A DNA stretch of 64,000 nucleotides from Atherinomorus stipes (taxonomy: Eukaryota; Chordata; Actinopteri; Atheriniformes; Atherinidae), in assembly GCA_023101725.1 (NCBI GenBank), contig JALJCO010007904.1:1-64000 (forward strand). The letters are read 5' to 3'. This document shows positions 1 through 11,650 of the stretch, piece by piece; within the stretch, counting starts at the first letter, position 1; each line of letters begins with the position of its first letter. The notes beneath the pieces were generated by a model. It ran no database searches and was not told the DNA's origin. It saw only the letters and a program-made list of their open reading frames with translations. Both the position numbers and the translations under genes were made by a program.

Positions 1-3000
1 GCAGGATGGTGGTCTGGCTGCAGGATGGTGGTCTGGCTGCAGGATGGTGGTCTGGTTGCAGGATGGTGGTCTGACTGCAGGACTGTGGTTTGGATACAGG
101 ATGGTGGTCTAGATGCAGGACTGTGGTCTGGCTGCAGGATGGTGGTCTGGTTGCAGGATGGTGGTCTGACTGCAGGACTGTGGTCTGGCTGCAGGATGGT
201 GGTCTGGCTGCAGGATGGTGGTCTGGTTGCAGGATGGTGGTCTGACTGCAGGACTGTGGTTTGGATACAGGATGGTGGTCTAGATGCAGGACTGTGGTCT
301 GGCTGCAGGATGGTGGTCTGGTTGCAGGATGGTGGTCTGACTGCAGGACTGTGGTCTGCCTGCAGGACTGTGGTCTGGCTGCAGGACGGTGGACTGGATG
401 CACGATGGTGGTCTAGATGCAGGATGGTGGTCTAGATGCAGGATGGTGGTCCGGTTGCAGGATGGTGGTCTGACTGCAGGACTGTGGTCTGGTTGCAGGA
501 TGGTGGTCTAGATGCAGGATGGTGGTCTGGTTGCAGGATGGTGGTCTGACTGCAGGACTGTGGTCTGGCTGCAGGATGGTGGTCTGGATGCAGGATGGTG
601 GTCTGCCTGCAGGATGGTGGTCTGACTGCAGGATGTTGGTCTGGCTGCAGGATGGTGGTCTGACTGCAGGACTGTGGTCTGGATGCAGGATGGTGGTCTG
701 GATGCAGGATGGTGGTCTGGATGCAGGATGGTGGTCTGCCTGCAGGACTGTGGTCTGGCTGCAGGATGGTGGACTGGATGCAGGATGGTGGTCTGGTTGC
801 AGGATGGTGGTCTGGATGCAGGATGGTGGTCTGCCTGCAGGACTGTTGTCTGGCTGCAGGATGGTGGTCTAGATGCAGGATGGTGGTCTGGATGCAGGAT
901 GGTGGTCTGGTTGCAGGATGGTGATCTGCCTGCAGGACTGTGGTCTGGCTGCAGGATGGTGGACTGGATGCAGGATGGTGGTCTGGTTGCAGGATGGTGG
1001 TCTGGATGCAGGATGGTGGTCTGGTTGCAGGATGGTGGTCTGGTTGCAGGATGGTGGTCTGCCTGCAGGACTGTGGTCTGGCTGCAGGATGGTGGACTGG
1101 ATGCAGGATGGTGGTCTGGTAGCACGATGTTGGTCTTGATGCAGGACAGTGGTCTGGAAGTAGAGTGGTGGTCTGGATGCAGGATGGTGGTCTGGCTGCC
1201 AGATGGTCATCTGGGTGCAGGGTAGTGGTCTGGTCGCAGGATGTTGGTCTGGATGCAGAACGGTGGTCTGGCTGAAGGATGGTGGTCTGGCTGCAGGATG
1301 TTGGTCTGGATGCAGGATAGTGGTCTGGCTGCAGCATGTTGGTCTGGATGCAGAACAGTGGTCTGGCTGCAGTATGTTGGTCTGGATGCAGGATTGTAGC
1401 CTGGCTGCAGGATGTTGGTCTGGTGGTCTGGCTGAAGGATGGTGGTCTGGCTGCAGGACTGTGGTCTGGCTGCAGGATGGTGGTCTGGCTGCAGGATGGT
1501 GGTCTGGTTGCAGGATGGTGGTCTGACTGCAGGACTGTGGTCTGGCTGCAGGATGATGGTATGGCTCCAGGAAGGTGGTCTGGTTGTACAATGGTGGTCT
1601 CGCTGAAGGATGGTGGTCTGAATACAGGATGGTGATCTGGCTGCAGGACGGTGGTCTGGATGCAGGATGGTGGTCTGGATGCAGGATGGTGGTCTGGGTG
1701 CAGGGTAATGGTCCGGATGAAGGATGGTGGTCTGTATGCAAGATGGTGTTCTAGTTGTGGGATAATGGTCTGGCTGCAGGACGGTGGTTTGTATGCTAGA
1801 CAGTGTTCTAGCTGTTGGACAGTGGTCTGGATTCAGGATGGTGGTCTGGATTCAGGATGGTGGTCTGGCTGCAGGATGGTGGTCTGGATGCAGGATGTTG
1901 GTCTGGATGCAGAACGGTGGTCTGGATGCAGAACAGAGGTCTGGATGCAGGATGGTGGTCTGGCTGTAGGACAATGGTCTGGATGCAGGATGGTGGTCTG
2001 GCTGTAGGATGATGGTCTGGATGCAGGATGGTGGTCTGGCTGTAGGATGATGGTCTGGATGCAGGATGGTGGTCTGGATGCAGAACAGAGGTCTGGATGC
2101 AGGATGGTGGTCTGGCTGTAGGATGATGGTCTGGATGCAGAACGGTGGTCTGGATGCAGAACAGAGGTCTGGATGCAGGATGGTGGTCTGGCTGTAGGAC
2201 AATGGTCTGGATGCAGAATGGTGGTCTGGCTGTAGGACAATGGTCTGGATGCAGGATGGTGGTCTGGCTGTAGGATGCTGGTCTGGATGCAGGATGGTGG
2301 TCTGGTTGCAGGATGTTAGTCTTGATGGAGGATGGTGGTCTGGCTGAAGGATGGTGGTCTGGCTGCAAGATAGTGGTCTGGCTGTTGGATGGTGGTTTGG
2401 CTCATGGATGGTGGTCTGGATGCAGGATGTTTGTCTGGATGCAGGATGGTATTCTGGCTGCAGGACTGTGGTCTGGCTGCAGGACTGTGGTCTGGCTGCA
2501 GGACTGTGGTCTGGCTGCAGGACTGTGGTCTGGCTGCAGGATGGTGGTCTGGCTGCAGGATGGTGGTCTGGTTGCAGGATGGTGGTCTGGTTGCAGGATG
2601 GTGGTCTGACTGCAGGACTGTGGTCTGGATACAGGATGGTGGTCTAGATGCAGGACTGTGGTCTGGCTGCAGGATGGTGGTCTGGTTGCAGGACGGTGGT
2701 CTGGATGCAGGATGGTGGTCTGGATGCAGGATGGTGGTCTGGGTGCAGGGTAATGGTCCGGATGAAGGATGGTGGTCTGTATGCAAGATGGTGTTCTAGT
2801 TGTGGGATAATGGTCTGGCTGCAGGACGGTGGTTTGTATGCTAGACAGTGTTCTAGCTGTTGGACAGTGGTCTGGATTCAGGATGGTGGTCTGGATTCAG
2901 GATGGTGGTCTGGCTGCAGGATGGTGGTCTGGATGCAGAACGGTGGTCTGGATGCAGAACAGAGGTCTGGATGCAGGATGGTGGTCTGGCTGTAGGACAA

Positions 3001-6000
3001 TGGTCTGGATGCAGGATGGTGGTCTGGCTGTAGGATGATGGTCTGGATGCAGGATGGTGGTCTGGCTGTAGGATGATGGTCTGGATGCAGGATGGTGGTC
3101 TGGATGCAGAACAGAGGTCTGGATGCAGGATGGTGGTCTGGCTGTAGGATGATGGTCTGGATGCAGAATGGTGGTCTGGATGCAGAACAGAGGTCTGGAT
3201 GCAGGATGGTGGTCTGGCTGTAGGACAATGGTCTGGATGCAGAATGGTGGTCTGGCTGTAGGACAATGGTCTGGATGCAGGATGGTGGTCTGGCTGTAGG
3301 ATGCTGGTCTGGATGCAGGATGGTGGTCTGGTTGCAGGATGTTAGTCTTGATGGAGGATGGTGGTCTGGCTGAAGGATGGTGGTCTGGCTGCAAGATAGT
3401 GGTCTGGCTGTTGGATGGTGGTTTGGCTCATGGATGGTGGTCTGGATGCAGGATGTTTGTCTGGATGCAGGATGGTATTCTGGCTGCAGGACTGTGGTCT
3501 GGCTGCAGGACTGTGGTCTGGCTGCAGGACTGTGGTCTGGCTGCAGGATGGTGGTCTGGCTGCAGGATGGTGGTCTGGTTGCAGGATAGTGGTCTGGTTG
3601 CAGGATGGTGGTCTGACTGCAGGACTGTGGTCTGGATACAGGATGGTGGTCTAGATGCAGGACTGTGGTCTGGCTGCAGGATGGTGGTCTGGTTGCAGGA
3701 TGGTGGTCTGACTGCATGGTGGTGATCTGGATGCAGGATGGTGGTCTGGGTGTAGGATGGTGGTCTAGCTGCAGGACGGTGGTCTGGCTGCAGGACTGTG
3801 GTCTGCCTGCAGGACTGTGGTCTGTCTGCAGGATGGTGGACTGGATGCATGGTGGTGATCTGGATGCAGGATGGTGGTCTGGCTGCAGGATGGTGGTCTG
3901 GGTGCAGGACCGTGGTCTGGATGCAGGATGGTGGTCTGGATGCATGGTGGTGATCTGGATCTAGGCTGGTGGTCTGGCTGCAGGATGGTGGTCTGGGTGC
4001 AGGATGGTGGTCTGGCTGCAGGATGGTGGTCTGGGTGCAGGACCGTGGTCTGGATGCAGGATGGTGGTCTGGCTGCAGGATGTTGGTCTGGATGCAGAAC
4101 AGTGGTCTGGCTGCCGTATATTGGTCTGGCCGAAGGATGGTAGTCTGTGAGCAAGATGTAGGACGGTGGTCTAGATGCAAAATGGTGGTCTGGATGCAGG
4201 ACGGTGGTATGGATGCAGGACGGTGATCTGGATGCAGGATGGTTGTCTGGCTGTAGGATGGTGGTCTTGTTGAAGGATGGTGGCTTGGTTGCAGGACGGT
4301 GGTCAGGTCGCACAATGTTGGTCTTTATGCAGGATGGTGGTCTGTATGCAAGACATTCTAGTTTTAAGACGGTGGTCTGGCTGCAGGATGGTAGTCTGGC
4401 TGCAGGATGTTGGTCTGGATGCAGAACTGTGGTCTGGATGCAGTATGGTGGTCTGGCTGTAGGACGATGGTCTGGATGCAGGATGGTGGTCTGGTTGCAG
4501 GATGTAAGTCTTGATGTAGGATGGTGGTCCGGCTGAAGGATGGTGGTCTGTATGCGAGACGATGTTCTAGTTGTGGGATGGTGGTCTGGGTGCAGGATGT
4601 TGGTCTGTATGCAAGATGGTGTTTATAGTTGTAGGACAGTGGTCTGGGTGCAGGGTAATGGTCTGGCTGCAGGATGTTGGTCTGGCTGCAGGATGTTGGT
4701 CTGGCCACAGGATTTTGGTCCGACTGAAGGATGATAGTCTGTGAGCAAGATGGTCTTCTAGTTTTGGGATGGTGGTCTGGATGCAGGATGGTGGTCTGGC
4801 TGTAGGATGGTGGTCTAGCTGCAGGACGGTGGTCTGGCTGCAGGACTGTGGTCTGGCTGCAGGACTGTGGTCTGGATGCAGGACGGTGGACTGGATGCAT
4901 GGTGGTGATCTGGATGCAGGATGGTGGTCTGGCTGCAGGATGGTGGTCTGCCTGCAGGACTGTGGTCTGGCTGCAGGATGGTGAACTGGATGCATGGTGG
5001 TGATCTGGATGCAGGATGGTGGTCTGGCTGCATAATGGTGGTCTGGGTGCAGGACCGTGGTCTGGATGCAGGATGGTGGTCTGGATGCATGGTGGTGATC
5101 TGGATGCAGGATGGTGGTCTGGCTGCAGGATGGTGGTCTGGGTGCAGGACCGTGGTCTGGATGCAGGATGGTGGTCTGGCTGCAGGATGTTGGTCTGGAT
5201 GCAGAACAGTGGTCTGGTTGCAAGATGTTGGTCTGGCTGCAGTATGTTGGTCTGGCTGCAGGATGTTGGTCTGGCTGCAGTATGTTGGTCTGGCTGCAGG
5301 ATGTTGGTCTGGCTGCAGGATGTTGGTCTGGCTGCAGGATGTTGGTCTGGATGCAGAACAGTGGTCTGGCCACAGGATTTTGGTCCGACTGAAGGATGAT
5401 AGTCTGTGAGCAAGATGGTGTTCTAGTTTTGGGATGGTGGTCTGGATGCAGGATGGTGGTCTGGCTGTAGGATGGTGGTCTAACTGCAGGACGGTGGTCT
5501 GGCTGCAGGACTGTGGTCTGGCTGCAGGACTGTGGTCTGGCTGCAGGACTGTGGTCTGGCTGCAGGACGGTGGTCTGGGTGCAGGACCGTGGTCTGGATG
5601 CAGGATGGTGGTCTGGCTGCAGGATGTTGGTCTGGATGCAGAACAGTGGTCTGGCTGCAGTATGTTGGTCTGGCCGAAGGATGGTAGTCTGTGAGCAAGA
5701 TGTAGGACGGTGGTCTAGATGCAAAATGGTGGTCTGCATGCAGGACGGTGGTCTGGATGCAGGACGGTGATCTGGATGCAGGATGGTTGTTTGGCTGTAG
5801 GATGGTGGTCTTGTTGAAGGATGGTGGCTTGGTTGCAGGACGGTGGTCAGGTCGCACAATGTTGGTCTTTATGCAGGATGGTGGTCTGTATGCAAGACAT
5901 TCTAGTTTTAAGACGGTGGTCTGGCTGCAGAATGGTAGTCTGGCTGCAGGATGTTGGTCTGGATGCAGAACTGTGGTCTGGATGCAGTATGGTGGTCTGG

Positions 6001-7540
6001 CTGTAGGACGATGGTCTGGATGCAGGATGGTGGTCTGGCTGTAGGACGATGGTCTGGATGCAGGATGGTGGTCTGGTTGCAGGATGTAAGTCTTGATGTA
6101 GGATAATGGTCCGGCTGAAGGATGGTGGTCTGTATGCGAGACGATGTTCTAGTTGTGGGATGATGGTCTGGCTGCAGGATGTTGGTCTGTATGCAAGATG
6201 GTGTTTATAGTTGTAGGACAGTGGTCTGGGTGCAGGGTAATGGTCCGGTTGCAAGATGTTGGTCTGGCTGCAGTATGTTGGTCTGGCTGCAGGATGTTGG
6301 TCTGGCTGCAGGATTTTGGTCCGACTGAAGGATGATAGTCTGTGAGCAAGATGGTCTTCTAGTTTTGGGATGGTGGTCTGGATGCAGGATGGTGGTCTGG
6401 CTGTAGGATGGTGGTCTAGCTGCAGGACGGTGGTCTGGCTGCAAGACTGTGGTCTGGCTGCAGGACTGTGGTCTGGCTGCAGGACTGTGGTCTGGATGCA
6501 GGACGGTGGACTGGATGCAGGATGGTGGTCTGCCTGCAGGACTGTGGTCTGGCTGCAGGATGGTGGACTGGATGCATGGTGGTGATCTGGATGCAGGATG
6601 GTGGTCTGGCTGCATAATGGTGGTCTGGGTGCAGGACCGTGGTCTGGATGCAGGATGGTGGTCTGGATGCATGGTGTAGATCTGGATGCAGGATGGTGGT
6701 CTGGCTGCAGGATGGTGGTCTGGGTGCAGGACCGTGGTCTGGATGCAGGATGGTGGTCTGGCTGCAAGATGTTGGTCTGGCTGCAGTATGTTGGTCTGGC
6801 TGCAGGATGTTGGTCTGGCTGCAGGATGTTGGTCTGGATGCAGAACAGTGGTCTGGCCACAGGATTTTGGTCCGACTGAAGGATGATAGTCTGTGAGCAA
6901 GATGGTGTTCTAGTTTTGGGATGGTGGTCTGGATGCAGGATGGTGGTCTGGCTGTAGGATGGTGGTCTAGCTGCAGGACGGTGGTCTGGCTGCAGGACTG
7001 TGGTCTGGCTGCAGGATGGTGGACTGGATGCATGGTGGTGATCTGGATGCAGGATGGTGGTCTGGGTGCAGGACCGTGGTCTGGATGCAGGATGGTGGTC
7101 TGGATGCATGGTGGTGATCTGGATGCAGGATGGTGGTCTGGCTGCAGGATGATGGTCTGGGTGCAGAACAGTGGTCTGGCTGCAGTATGTTGGTCTGGCC
7201 GAAGGATGGTAGTCTGTGAGCAAGATGTAGGACGGTGGTCTAGATGCAAAATGGTGGTCTGGATGCAGGACGATGGTCTGGATGCAGGACGGTGATCTGG
7301 ATGCAGGATGGTTGTCTGGCTGTAGGATGGTGGTCTTGTTGAAGGATGGTGGCTTGGTTGCAGGACGGTGGTCAGGTCGCACAATGTTGGTCTTTATGCA
7401 GGATGGTGGTCTGTATGCAAGACATTCTAGTTTTAAGACGGTGGTCTGGCTGCAGGACTGTGGTCCTGACGCAGAATGGTGGTCTGGTTGAAGGATGGTG
7501 GCCTGGTTGCAGGATGGTGGTCTGGTTGAAGGATGGTGGC
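1..7540. repeat. 19-bp minisatellite, left block
   Basis: Tandem copies of a 19-bp unit, caggatggtggtctggctg, with many point variants (gatgcagg, gttgcagg, gactgtgg). It runs from the window edge, so its true start is unknown. Longer blocks are themselves duplicated: about 1.03 kb (from about 1720 and again from about 2750) and about 1.5 kb (landmarks near 4204, 5748 and 7273). Because 3 x 19 = 57, every frame reads a 19-residue periodic peptide; this is not coding evidence. Confidence 0.97.
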
Positions 7541-7617
7541 TTCTGTGTATGTGTATATATATGTGAATATGTGTATGTATATGTATGTGTATATATGTGT
7601 GTATGTGTATGCATGTA
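7541..7617. repeat. TG/TA-rich microsatellite
   Basis: Alternating tgtgtatg and tatatatg runs sit between the minisatellite and the left end of a Tc1-like fragment. The last two bases, TA, are the expected insertion target of that element. Confidence 0.85.
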
Positions 7618-7973
7618 CAGGTGCTGGTCAACGAATTAGAATAATTTGAAATAGTGCAATCATTAAATTCTTCGAATGCATTTTTTGTGCAGAAAGCAAA
7701 TCAGGTGTTCACCGCACCTGTCCTACTCGTTAGACTAATCACAGAACTCGTTACCTGTAAAAAATTTGCTCAGCTGAGCTTTCCAAAAGGCCCATTTAGG
7801 CCATTTAACTGTGACACTGTTGTTTTATTGAATTAGAATAATGGAGAAACCGTTTCATTGAATCAGAATAATTTTTATTATAATTAGAATCATCACTTTC
7901 TCAGTATTTTGTGGCTGCCCCCTTGGCTCGTATGACTGCCTGAAGTCTCCGCGGCATCGATTTGACCAGCTTG
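7618..7973 (+). mobile_element. Tc1/mariner-like transposon, left-end fragment
   Basis: The segment begins TA then caggtgctggtcaacgaatt, the form of a fish Tc1-type terminal repeat preceded by its TA target. An AT-rich body with repeated 'attagaataat' follows. Near 7905-7973 the reverse strand reads like the N-terminal region found in such elements (opposite-strand residues around SNRCRGDF). No transposase of useful length and no right terminal repeat remain, because the sequence passes straight into the 19-bp array at 'cttgttgca'. The superfamily is inferred from the end sequence. Confidence 0.6.
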
Positions 7974-10900
7974 TTGCAATGGTGGTCTGGCTGCAGGATG
8001 GTGGTCTGAATGCAGGATGGTGGTCTGGCTCCAGGATGGTGGTCTGGCTACAGGATGGTGGTCTGGATGCAGGATGTTGGTCTGGCTGCAGAACGGTGGT
8101 CTGGCTGCAGGATGGTGGTCTGGCTGCAGGATGGTGGTCTGGTTGTCGCATGGTCGTCTACTTGAAGGATGGTGGTCTGTATGCAAGACCGTGTTCTAGT
8201 TGTAGGATGGTGGTCTAGATGCAAGATAGTGGTCTGCATGCAGGATGGTGGTTTGGATGCAGGATTGTGGTCTGGATATAGGACGGTGGTCTGGATGCAG
8301 GATGGTGGTCTGGCTGTAGGATGGTGGTCTGGCTGCAGGACATTGATCTGGCTGCAGGATGGTGGTCTGGCTGCAGGATGGTTGTGAGGATGCAGGATTG
8401 TGGTCTGAATCTGGTTCTATGGGCTGGTTGCAGGATGGTGTTCTGGTCTCAGGATAGTGGTCTGGTTTCAGGAAGGTGGTGTGGTTGCAGGACAATGGTG
8501 TCGTTGCAGAATGGTGGTCTAGATGCAGGACTGCGGTGTGGTTGCGGGACAGTCGTCTGGATGCAAGACGGTGGTCTGGCTTTAGGATAGTAATTTGGCT
8601 GCAGGACAGTGGTACTGATGGAAGAGTGGTGTGGATGCAGAATGGTGGTCTGGTTGCAGGATGGTAGTCTGGATGCAGGATGGTGGTCTTGCTGCAGGAT
8701 GTTAGTTTTAATGCAGGATGGTGGTCTGGCTGCAGAACGGTGATCTGGCTGCAGGATGGTGGTCTGGTTGTCGCATGGTCGTCTACCTGAAGGATGGTGG
8801 TCTGTATGGTTTGGCTGTAGGACGGTGGTCAGGTCGCACAATGTTGGTCTTAATGCAGGGTGGTGGTCTGTATGCAAGACCTTCTAGTTTTAAGACGGTG
8901 GTCTGGCTGCAGGACTGTGGTCCTGACGCAGAATGGTGGTCTGGCTGAAGGATGGTGGCTTGGTTGCAGGATATTGGTCTTGATACAGGATGGCCCTCTG
9001 TATGCAAGATGTTCTGGGTGCAGGACTGTGGTCTGGATGGAGGTTGGTTGTCTGGTTGAAGAATGGTGGTCTGTTTGCAGGACGATGTTCTGGATGCAGG
9101 ATTGTGGTCTGAATCCGGTTCTGTGGTCTGGTTGCAGAACGGTGTTCTTGTCGCAGGATGGTTTTCTGGTTTCAGGAAGGTGGTGTGGTTGCAGGACGAT
9201 GGTCTTGTTCCATGATGGTGGTCTAGATGCAGGACTGCGGTTTGGTTGCGGGACGGTCGTCTGGATGCAAGATGGTGGTCAGGTTGCATGATGGTAGTCT
9301 GGATGCAGGATGGTGGTCTGGCTGTAGGATGGTGGTCTGGCTGCAGGACCGTGATCTGGCTGCAGGATGGTGGTCTGGATGCAGGATGGTGGTCTGGCTA
9401 CAGGATGGTGGTCTGGATGCAGGATGGTGGTCTGAATGCAGGATGGTGGTCTGGCTCCAGGATGGTGGTCTGGCTCCAGGATGGTGGTCTGGATGCAGGA
9501 TGGTGGTCTGGCTCCAGGATGGTGGTCTGGCTACAGGACGGTGATCTGGCTGCAGGATGGTGGTCTGGCTGCAGTATGGTGGTCCGGATGCAGGATGGTG
9601 GTCTGGTTGTCGCATGGTCGTCTACCTGAAGGATGGTGGTCTGTATGCAAGACGGTGTTCTAGTTGTAGGACGGTGGTCTAGATGCAAGATGGTGGTCTG
9701 GATGCAGGATGGTGGTTTGGATGCAGGACGATGGTCTGGATGCAGGATGGTGGTTTGGATGCAGGACGATGGTCTGGATGCAGGACGATGGTCTGGATGC
9801 AGGATGGTGGTTTGGATGCAGGACGATGGTCTGGATGCAGGATGGTGGTCTGGATGTAGGATGGTGGTCTGGATGCAGGATGGTGGTCTGACTACAGGAT
9901 GGTGGTCAGGATGCAGGATGGTGGTCTGAATGCAGGATGGTGGTCTGGCTCCAGGATGGTGGTCTGGCTCCAGGATGGTGGTCTGGATGCAGGATGGTGG
10001 TCTGGCTCCAGGATGGTGGTCTGGCTACAGGACGGTGATCTGGCTGCAGGATGGTGGTCTGGCTGCAGTATGGTGGTCCGGATGCAGGATGGTGATCTGG
10101 TTGTCGCATGGTCGTCTACCTGAAGGATGGTGGTCTGTATGCAAGACGGTGTTCTAGTTGTAGGACGGTGGTCTAGATGCAAGATGGTGGTCTGGATGCA
10201 GGATGGTGGTCTGGCTCCAGGATGGTGGTCTGGCTACAGGACGGTGATCTGGCTGCAGGATGGTGGTCTGGCTGCAGTATGGTGGTCCGGCTGCAGTATG
10301 GTGGTCCGGCTGCAGGATGGTGGTCTGGTTGTCGCATGGTCGTCTACCTGAAGGATGGTGGTCTGTATGCAAGACGGTGTTCTAGTTGTAGGACGGTGGT
10401 CTAGATGCAAGATGGTGGTCTGGATGCAGGATGGTGGTTTGGATGCAGGACGGTGTTCTGGATGCAGGACGATGGTCTGGATGCAGGATGGTGGTTTGGA
10501 TGCAGGACGATGGTCTGGATGCAGGACGGTGGTCTGGCTGTAGGATGGTGGTTTGGTTGAAGGATGGTGGCTTGGTTGCAGGACGGTGGTCAGGTCGTAC
10601 AATGTTGGTCTTGATGCAGGGTGGTGGTCTGTATGCAAGACGTTCTAGTTTTAAGACGGTGGTCTGGCTGAAGGACTGTGGTCCTGACGCAGAATGGTGG
10701 TCTGGCTGAAGGATGGTGGCTTGGTTGCAGGATATTGGTCTTGATACAGGATGGCCCTCTGTATGCAAGATGTTCTGGGTGCAGGACTGTGGTCTGGATG
10801 GAGGTTGGTTGGTTGAAGAATGGTGGTCTGTTTGCAGGACGATGGTCTGGATGCAGGATTGTGGTCTGAATCCGGTTCTATGGTCTGGTTGCAGAACGGT

Positions 10901-11650
10901 GTTCTTGTCGCAGGATGGTTTTCTGGTTTCAGGAAGGTGGTGTGGTTGCAGGACGATGGTCTTGTTCCATGATTGTGGTCTAGATGCAGGACTGCGGTTT
11001 GGTTGCGGGACGGTCGTCTGGATGCAAGATGGTGGTCAGGTTGCATGATGGTGGTCTGGATGCAGGATGGTGGTCTGGCTGTAGGATGGTGGTCTGGCTG
11101 CAGGACCGTGATCTGGCTGCAGGATGGTGGTCTGGCTGTAGGATGGTGGTCTGGCTGCAGGATGGTGGTCTGGTTGAAGGATGGGGACCTGTGACGGGTA
11201 AGGTGGTCTTGTTGCAGGACTGTGGTCTGGATGCAGGATGGTGATCTGGCTCCAGGATGGTGGTCTGGCTGTAGGATGGTGGTCTGGTTGAAGGATGGGG
11301 ACCTGTGACGGGTAAGGTGGTCTTGTTGCAGGACTGTGGTCTGGATGCAGGATGGTGATCTGGCATCAGGATGGTGGTCTGGTTGCAAGATGGTGATCTG
11401 AATGCAGCATGGTGATCTGGCTCCAGGATGGTGGTCTGACTGTTGGATGGTCATCTGGCTGGTCGGATGGTCGAAGGATGGTGGTCTGTATGCAGGATGG
11501 TGGTCTGGTTGAAGGATGGGGACCTCGGATGGGTAAGGTGGTCTTGTTGCAGGACTGTGGTCTGGATGCAGGATGGTGATCTGGCATCAGGATGGTGGTC
11601 TGGTTGGAAGATGGTGATCTGAATGCAGCATGGTGATCCGGTCGCAGAAT
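7974..11650. repeat. 19-bp minisatellite, right block
   Basis: Same unit family as the left block, resuming directly after the Tc1-like fragment. Larger internal duplications are visible: about 1.76 kb (the 'gatacaggatggccctctg' landmark near 8980 and again near 10741) and about 0.49 kb (9436 and 9930). The last units degrade near 11.64 kb and give way to the 24-bp family. Confidence 0.97.
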
